Shown: piece after piece, positions 5,455 to 9,357 of the stretch | Layout of the letters: each line of letters opens with the position of its first letter | Numbering within the stretch: the stretch's first letter is position 1 | Assembly: GCA_949287345.1 (NCBI GenBank) | Contig: CASEGD010000030.1 | Location: forward strand, 1-9,357 | Direction: 5' to 3' | DNA length: 9,357 bases | From: an uncultured Phascolarctobacterium sp. | Lineage (GTDB): Bacteria > Bacillota > Negativicutes > Acidaminococcales > Acidaminococcaceae | The notes under the pieces: model-generated | Seen by the model: the letters and a program-made list of their open reading frames with translations, nothing else | Databases searched by the model: none | What the model was told of the DNA's origin: nothing | Made by a program: the position numbers and the translations under genes

Positions 5455-7182
5455 TTGACTTGGGAATTAAAGAATAAAATTTTAGAAACGCTGGCAAAAG
5501 AAACAGGCGCGCAGTGCTTTGCACCGGGGGCAAGGCGCGCCTTTGCCTTTGTGTACCCCAACAGCTATAAAGTAGGCATGTCCAACCTTGGTATGCACAT
5601 TTTGTATCAAATTATCAACGCGCGCGGCGATACGGCCTGCGAGCGCTTTTTCCTGCCGGATAATAAAACGCTGGCAGAATATAAACGCACGCGCACGCTG
5701 CTGATGAGCATGGAAACGCAGCGCCAGCTGAACGAATTTGAAGTTATCGGCGTAATAATGTCCTTTGAAATGGATTACGCCAATCTTTTAACGATGCTGC
5801 AAATGAGCAATATCAAACTGCACGCCGCAGACCGCAACGACAAAGAGCCGCTGGTGGTTATCGGCGGGCCGTGCGCAACCTTTAACCCGGAACCGCTGGC
5901 TGAAGTAGCCGATGTTTTTGTTATCGGCGAGGGCGAAGAAGTTATTAACGATTTGCTGGATACCGTTTATGCCGCCAAAGCGGAAGGTTTAAGCAAGGAA
6001 GCAATGCTTGTGCGCCTGGCGCAGATTGAAGGCTTGTATGTGCCGCGCTTTTACACGCCGCAGTATGATGCTGACGGTAATTTTTGCGGCATGGAACATG
6101 ACACGCGCGTACCGGAAACAATAAAACGCCGCTGGGTACGCGATTTGGATAAATACCCCAATACCTCGGCAATCCTGACTTCGGAAACGGAGTTTCAGAA
6201 TATGTTTATCGCCGAAGTGGCACGCGGCTGCGGCAGGCATTGCCGTTTCTGCATGGCTGGGTACTGCTTCCGCAAACCGCGCGCACGCAATTATGATTTG
6301 CTGCTGCAAAAAATCCTGAACCGCCCGGCAGTTTCTGCCAAGGTTGGTTTAATGGGCGCTGCGGTCTCCGATTATCCGCAGATACACGAGCTGACGGCTG
6401 CGCTGATTGAAAACAAAGTGCCGTTTACCTGTGCATCCCTGCGGGCAGATACTTTGGACGAGCTTTTGGCGCAGGCGCTGGCACAAAGCGGGCAGCAGAC
6501 AATGACCGTTGCCCCTGAAGCGGGCAGCGTTAAAATGCGCAACATTATAAACAAGGGCATTACCGAAGACGATATTTACAAAGCTGTAACGCTTGCGGCG
6601 GCCAGCGGCATGAAAAATGTAAAGCTGTATTACATGATAGGCTTGCCGCAGGAGGACGACGCCGATATTGCCGAAATGATTGAAATGGTGCAGCGCATCC
6701 GCCAGAAGATGGACGAGGTGGGCAATAAGGGCGAACTGATAATTTCCGTCAATGCCTTTGTGCCGAAGCCGTTTACGCCGTTTCAGTGGTCGCCGCTTTG
6801 CAATACCAAAGTGCTTAAAAAACGCTTTAAAATGCTGGAGGACGCTTTCCGCAAAGCCAAACACATCAAGCTGCTGACGGAATCTTTAAAAGAAACTGTT
6901 TTGCAGGCAGCACTGGCGCGCGGGGACAGGAACACCGGCCGCTATTTATTGCAGGCTTTTGAGGAAGGCATTACCTTAAAACAGTCTTTAAAGAATGACC
7001 GCATTGATATAGAAGATCTGGCGGAAGCCGAATACGAACCGGGTGCGCCGCTGCCGTGGAAGCACCTTGACATGGGCTTTAAGGAAGCCTATCTGATTAG
7101 AGAATGGGAGAACGCCAAAGCTCAGCGTTTTACGCCGATGTGTTTTGACGGCTGCAAGCGCTGCGGCGTATGTGGAGATTAA
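5455..7182 (+). CDS. B12-binding-type radical SAM protein of unknown reaction (TIGR03960-like)
   Basis: Radical S-adenosylmethionine enzyme with an N-terminal cobalamin-binding-like domain; substrate unknown. Of 575 residues, about 28-175 show the Rossmann-type B12-binding fold pattern (FVYPNSYKVGMSNLG at 32-46, VVIGGPCATFNPEPLAE at 134-150, DVFVIGEGEE at 153-162). The radical SAM core (about 245-470) has the 4Fe-4S motif CGRHCRFC with Cys259, Cys263 and Cys266, followed by GY. Further core motifs are TVAPEAGS (351-358) and KLYYMIGLP (390-398). A Cys-rich tail, CFDGCKRCGVCGD (563-575), could bind a second cluster or metal. The architecture recalls the TIGR03960 family, often found with a DUF2344/TIGR03936 partner, but no such domain is fused here and none is seen in the window. 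The gene uses a TTG start 12 bases after the PPK2 stop and is followed by pgeF after one base. Family call firm, function open. Confidence 0.88.
   Translation: MTWELKNKILETLAKETGAQCFAPGARRAFAFVYPNSYKVGMSNLGMHILYQIINARGDTACERFFLPDNKTLAEYKRTRTLLMSMETQRQLNEFEVIGVIMSFEMDYANLLTMLQMSNIKLHAADRNDKEPLVVIGGPCATFNPEPLAEVADVFVIGEGEEVINDLLDTVYAAKAEGLSKEAMLVRLAQIEGLYVPRFYTPQYDADGNFCGMEHDTRVPETIKRRWVRDLDKYPNTSAILTSETEFQNMFIAEVARGCGRHCRFCMAGYCFRKPRARNYDLLLQKILNRPAVSAKVGLMGAAVSDYPQIHELTAALIENKVPFTCASLRADTLDELLAQALAQSGQQTMTVAPEAGSVKMRNIINKGITEDDIYKAVTLAAASGMKNVKLYYMIGLPQEDDADIAEMIEMVQRIRQKMDEVGNKGELIISVNAFVPKPFTPFQWSPLCNTKVLKKRFKMLEDAFRKAKHIKLLTESLKETVLQAALARGDRNTGRYLLQAFEEGITLKQSLKNDRIDIEDLAEAEYEPGAPLPWKHLDMGFKEAYLIREWENAKAQRFTPMCFDGCKRCGVCGD
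7174..7177 (+). promoter_or_regulatory. Ribosome binding site fixing the pgeF start
   Basis: GGAG lies six bases before ATG at 7184, inside the last codons of the radical SAM gene. This supports ATG 7184 over an in-frame TTG at 7145, which would add 13 residues (AASAAAYVEIK-like) with no ribosome binding site and deep overlap with the upstream gene. Confidence 0.75.
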
Positions 7183-7183
7183 G

Positions 7184-7996
7184 ATGGACGGATTTACACT
7201 GCAAAATAAAAATAACGTCTGGTTCGGCAGTTTTAGTGCTTTTATGCAGGCAGGTTTCGGCAACGCTTTCAGCTGCCGCCTGCATGGCGAAAGCAGCCTT
7301 GTACCGGGCTGGTTTAACCTTGCTTTGCACGTTGGCGACGACGCTGAAAAAGTTTTAAGCAACCGCCAAAAATACGCTGCTACTTTGGGCGTTGCTGCCA
7401 GTAAATTTACCTGCTGCGAGCAGGTGCACGGCGACGTTGTTGCCGTTATTGACGAAGCAGCTGCAGGCAAGGGCGCGCTGGCTTACGCCGATGCCGTTAA
7501 GGGTACGGACGCGCTGGTAACAAACCTTACCGATGTGCCGCTGCTGTTATTTTTTGCGGACTGCGTGCCGGTAATTTTTGCCGACCCCGTTACGGGCTGC
7601 ATCGGCCTTGCACATGCGGGCTGGCGCGGAACCGTTGCGGATATCGCGCAGAAAACGGTGCAGAAAATGCAGGAAGCTTTCGGTGCCAGGCCGCAGGATA
7701 TTATTGCGGGCATCGGGCCCTGTATCGGCAGCTGCTGTTACGAAGTGGACGATACCGTGTACAATGCCGGTAAAAAACACGCAGAATGTTTTACGCCCAA
7801 AGGCAACGGCAAATACATGGCGGATTTACCCGAATGGAACAGGCAATCGCTGCTGGAAGCGGGCGTGCTGCCGCAGCATATTTACCGCGCCGGAATCTGC
7901 ACGGAATGCAATAAGGAGCTGTTTTTCTCCTATCGCGCCGAGGGCGGCAAAACCGGACGCATGGGCGTAACTATTTGGAAATGCCAAAAAGGATAA
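7184..7996 (+). CDS. pgeF: Peptidoglycan editing factor PgeF (YfiH/YlmD, DUF152 family)
   Basis: Family members hydrolyse wrongly incorporated amino acids in peptidoglycan precursors (editing L-Ser for L-Ala in UDP-MurNAc peptides in E. coli); the fold was formerly called a multicopper polyphenol oxidase or laccase, and purine-nucleoside activities have also been reported for homologues. The 270 residues are family-typical. Landmarks: CEQVHGDVV (78-86), GTDALVTN (107-114), FFADCVPV (123-130), HAGWRGT (144-150), GIGPCIGSCCYEV (176-188), and CTECNKELFFSYR (239-251). His82, Cys127 and His144 are the expected metal ligands and all are present. It begins one base after the radical SAM stop. Followed by a yggS-family gene and sepF, the same order as ylmD-ylmE-ylmF in B. 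subtilis, which supports a cell-wall/division context. Confidence 0.95.
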   Translation: MDGFTLQNKNNVWFGSFSAFMQAGFGNAFSCRLHGESSLVPGWFNLALHVGDDAEKVLSNRQKYAATLGVAASKFTCCEQVHGDVVAVIDEAAAGKGALAYADAVKGTDALVTNLTDVPLLLFFADCVPVIFADPVTGCIGLAHAGWRGTVADIAQKTVQKMQEAFGARPQDIIAGIGPCIGSCCYEVDDTVYNAGKKHAECFTPKGNGKYMADLPEWNRQSLLEAGVLPQHIYRAGICTECNKELFFSYRAEGGKTGRMGVTIWKCQKG

Positions 7997-8025
7997 ATTA
8001 TATTAACGGCGAATATAAAACCTTT

Positions 8026-8032
8026 AGGGGGT
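8026..8032 (+). promoter_or_regulatory. Ribosome binding site for the TTG-initiated yggS-family gene
   Basis: AGGGGGT lies seven bases before TTG at 8040. An in-frame TAG at 8025-8027 excludes any earlier start, and the next codons hold no better one. Confidence 0.8.
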
Positions 8033-8039
8033 CTTTATA

Positions 8040-8738
8040 TTGTTACAGGAAAATTTAAAGAATGTACAAGCCAAAATAGATGCCGCGCTGGCAAGGCGCA
8101 GCGAAGAAAAAATTACCGGCAGCGCCGTAACGCTGGTGGCGGTAACCAAAAACCACCCGGCGGACGTTATTACCGAAGCGTTAAGCCTTGGCGTAACCAC
8201 CATCGGCGAAAACCGCGTGCAGGAAGCCAAAGCCAAACGCGAAATGCTCGGCGCGGTGGGCAGGTGGCATTTAATCGGCCATTTGCAGACCAACAAAGCC
8301 AAACAGGCAGTTGCCATTTTTGATATGATTGAATCGGCGGACAGCCTGCATTTAATGCAGAAGCTGGACGAAGAAGCCGCCAAAGCGGGCAAGGTGCAGG
8401 AGGTTTTACTTCAAATCAACATCGCCCGCGAGGAGCAGAAAACCGGCTTCAGCCCCGAAGATTACGCAGCAATCCTGCCGCAGCTGGACAGCTTTAAAAA
8501 CCTGCATGTGCGCGGTTTAATGGTCATCGCGCCTGCGGCGGATAACCCTGATGACATACGCTGGGTATTTGCGGATGGCTACAAGCTGTTTTGTGAACTG
8601 AAACAGCAGCGTCCCGATATCGACACGCTTTCGATGGGCATGACGCACGATTACGAAGTTGCCGTTGAAGAAGGCGCTAACATGGTGCGTATCGGCACGG
8701 CGCTTTTCGGCCAGCGTGATTACAGTTTAAAATTTTAA
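8040..8738 (+). CDS. yggS: PLP homeostasis protein (YggS/YlmE/PLPBP family)
   Basis: Pyridoxal 5'-phosphate-binding TIM-barrel protein without known catalytic activity that controls vitamin B6 and, through it, amino-acid balance; cytoplasmic. The 232 residues equal the family norm. Motifs: LVAVTKNHP (32-40) with the expected PLP Schiff-base lysine Lys37, IGENRVQEAKAK (55-66), WHLIGHLQTNK (76-86), LLQINIAREEQKTG (123-136), RGLMVIAP (158-165), and the phosphate-binding end LSMGMTHDYEVAV (197-209) with VRIGTALFG (216-224). The start is TTG. It lies 43 bases after pgeF and 18 before sepF. In B. subtilis the equivalent is ylmE in the ylmD-ylmH division cluster. I see no promoter with confidence in the 43-base gap. 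Confidence 0.95.
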   Translation: MLQENLKNVQAKIDAALARRSEEKITGSAVTLVAVTKNHPADVITEALSLGVTTIGENRVQEAKAKREMLGAVGRWHLIGHLQTNKAKQAVAIFDMIESADSLHLMQKLDEEAAKAGKVQEVLLQINIAREEQKTGFSPEDYAAILPQLDSFKNLHVRGLMVIAPAADNPDDIRWVFADGYKLFCELKQQRPDIDTLSMGMTHDYEVAVEEGANMVRIGTALFGQRDYSLKF

Positions 8739-8741
8739 CTT

Positions 8742-8749
8742 GAGGTGAT
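8742..8749 (+). promoter_or_regulatory. Ribosome binding site fixing the sepF start
   Basis: GAGGTGAT precedes ATG at 8757 by seven bases. An in-frame GTG at 8745 lies inside this site and is therefore an unlikely start; it would add four residues (MINF). Confidence 0.82.
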
Positions 8750-8756
8750 AAATTTT

Positions 8757-9287
8757 ATGAAGTTTTTGGACAAAATTTCCGAAGCGCTTGGTTTATACGA
8801 GGAAGAAGAAGAATTAATCGAAGAATCCGTAAACGAGGAGCTGGAAGAAAAGCCTAAAAAAAGTTTCTTCAGCCGCAAACCTGCAGCGGAAAAAACTGTT
8901 GTACCGGTAAAACAGCCTGAACCGGAACGCAAAACGCTGTTTAAACAAAAAACGGCAGCAGCGCCGAAGCCCGCTTCTAAAACCATCTCCATCCCGATGG
9001 CGCAGAAACAGGTTAAGGTTGTTGTGCTGGAGCCCGTATCTTTCGACGATTCGCAGAAAATTGCCGATTACCTGAACGGCAGCCAGCCGGTTGTTGTTAA
9101 TTTTGAAGCTACCGACAAGGTTATCATGAAACGCATGACCGACTTTATCAGCGGCGTGGTTTATGCGCTTGGCGGCAGCATGAAAAAAATCGGGCACAAT
9201 ATTTTGGTATGCGCGCCTAAAAACGTGGATATCAACGCCGATGACAACATTTATGACGAAAGAGGTGGCCAGCCTTGGAAAAAATAA
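8757..9287 (+). CDS. sepF: Cell division protein SepF
   Basis: Cytoplasmic, membrane-associated protein that binds FtsZ, bundles or aligns its filaments and tethers the Z ring to the membrane. The 176 residues (from ATG 8757) show the usual three parts: an N-terminal amphipathic segment MKFLDKISEALGL (1-13), the membrane-binding helix in this family; an acidic then Lys/Pro/Ala-rich linker (about 14-85, starting YEEEEELIEE); and the C-terminal SepF domain (about 86-165) with VVVLEPVSFDDSQKIADYL (88-106), VVVNFEATDK (112-121), DFISGVVYALGGSMKKIG (129-146) and a VDI strand (157-159). The stop lies 13 bases inside the next gene, proC. Position after pgeF and the yggS-family gene matches ylmF of B. 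subtilis. Confidence 0.95.
   Translation: MKFLDKISEALGLYEEEEELIEESVNEELEEKPKKSFFSRKPAAEKTVVPVKQPEPERKTLFKQKTAAAPKPASKTISIPMAQKQVKVVVLEPVSFDDSQKIADYLNGSQPVVVNFEATDKVIMKRMTDFISGVVYALGGSMKKIGHNILVCAPKNVDINADDNIYDERGGQPWKK
9262..9268 (+). promoter_or_regulatory. Ribosome binding site for proC inside sepF
   Basis: GAGGTGG ends six bases before TTG at 9275. It lies within the last codons of sepF, consistent with translational coupling of the two genes. Confidence 0.72.
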
Positions 9288-9357
9288 CCGCTAAAACGGG
9301 GCGCATTGCTTTTATCGGCGGCGGCATGATGGCGGAAGCCATTTTAAAAGGCATGCT
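9275..9357 (+). CDS. proC: N-terminus of pyrroline-5-carboxylate reductase (partial)
   Basis: The last step of proline synthesis: NAD(P)H-dependent reduction of 1-pyrroline-5-carboxylate. Only the first 27 codons are in the window. The frame from TTG 9275 reads into GRIAFIGGGMMAEAILKGM, the Rossmann dinucleotide-binding start of ProC (family pattern IGFIGxGNMAxAIIxG; here the second Met replaces the common N-M order as G-M-M). It overlaps the sepF end by 13 bases in another frame. A proC between sepF and yggT-type genes is, as I recall, common in clostridial and Negativicutes division clusters. The gene runs off the window end. Confidence 0.9.
   Translation, partial: MEKITAKTGRIAFIGGGMMAEAILKGM

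Noticed and set aside
7145..7183. Upstream TTG start for pgeF
   Set aside because: It would overlap the Cys-rich end of the radical SAM gene, has no ribosome binding site, and adds residues not typical of the family; ATG 7184 has GGAG at good spacing.
8745..8756. GTG start for sepF
   Set aside because: The codon lies inside the GAGGTGAT ribosome binding site that serves ATG 8757, and the canonical amphipathic N-terminus begins at that ATG.

Overview
The window carries a dense, single-strand (+) set of bacterial housekeeping genes with a mid-range base composition. The presence of sepF, floA, the ylmD-ylmE-ylmF-like block (pgeF, a yggS-family gene, sepF) followed by proC, several TTG starts and strong AGGAGG-type ribosome binding sites point to the Bacillota. 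A Negativicutes-type organism (Phascolarctobacterium or Acidaminococcus relatives) is my best guess, but that rests on recall of gene order and protein style, not on a search.

Region 1 (1-1524) is the end of a thiamine salvage operon. It holds the last 20 codons of a ThiD-like hydroxymethylpyrimidine kinase, then thiM (hydroxyethylthiazole kinase) and thiE (thiamine phosphate synthase). The genes overlap or nearly touch. Together they would phosphorylate the pyrimidine and thiazole halves and join them. Any TPP riboswitch would lie upstream of the window.

Region 2 (1525-1899) is the only long gene-poor stretch and is strikingly AT-rich. It contains an imperfect tandem repeat that overlaps the 3' end of thiE, a perfect 11-bp inverted repeat with a 35-nt loop, a possible 25-codon membrane-peptide ORF with its own ribosome binding site, an intrinsic terminator, and then a good vegetative-type promoter for the next operon.

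Region 3 (1900-9357) looks like one long co-directional operon or a closely packed series. It begins with a membrane-microdomain module: short NfeD, flotillin-like FloA, and an unrecognised membrane-anchored Pro/Glu/Gln-rich protein. Next come a two-domain PPK2-type polyphosphate:AMP phosphotransferase and a B12-binding-type radical SAM protein of unknown reaction. The last block is a conserved cell-envelope/division neighbourhood: PgeF (peptidoglycan editing), a YggS-family PLP homeostasis protein, SepF (Z-ring membrane anchor), and the start of proC (proline synthesis), which overlaps sepF. Gaps run from an overlap to 43 bp, with no terminator seen after 1840.

I see no mobile element, CRISPR array, tRNA or rRNA. 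The most unusual material is the AT-rich island and the unknown FloA-linked protein. The rest is well-known families with some notable details: a degenerate half in the PPK2 protein, TTG starts, and a C-terminal cysteine cluster in the radical SAM protein.
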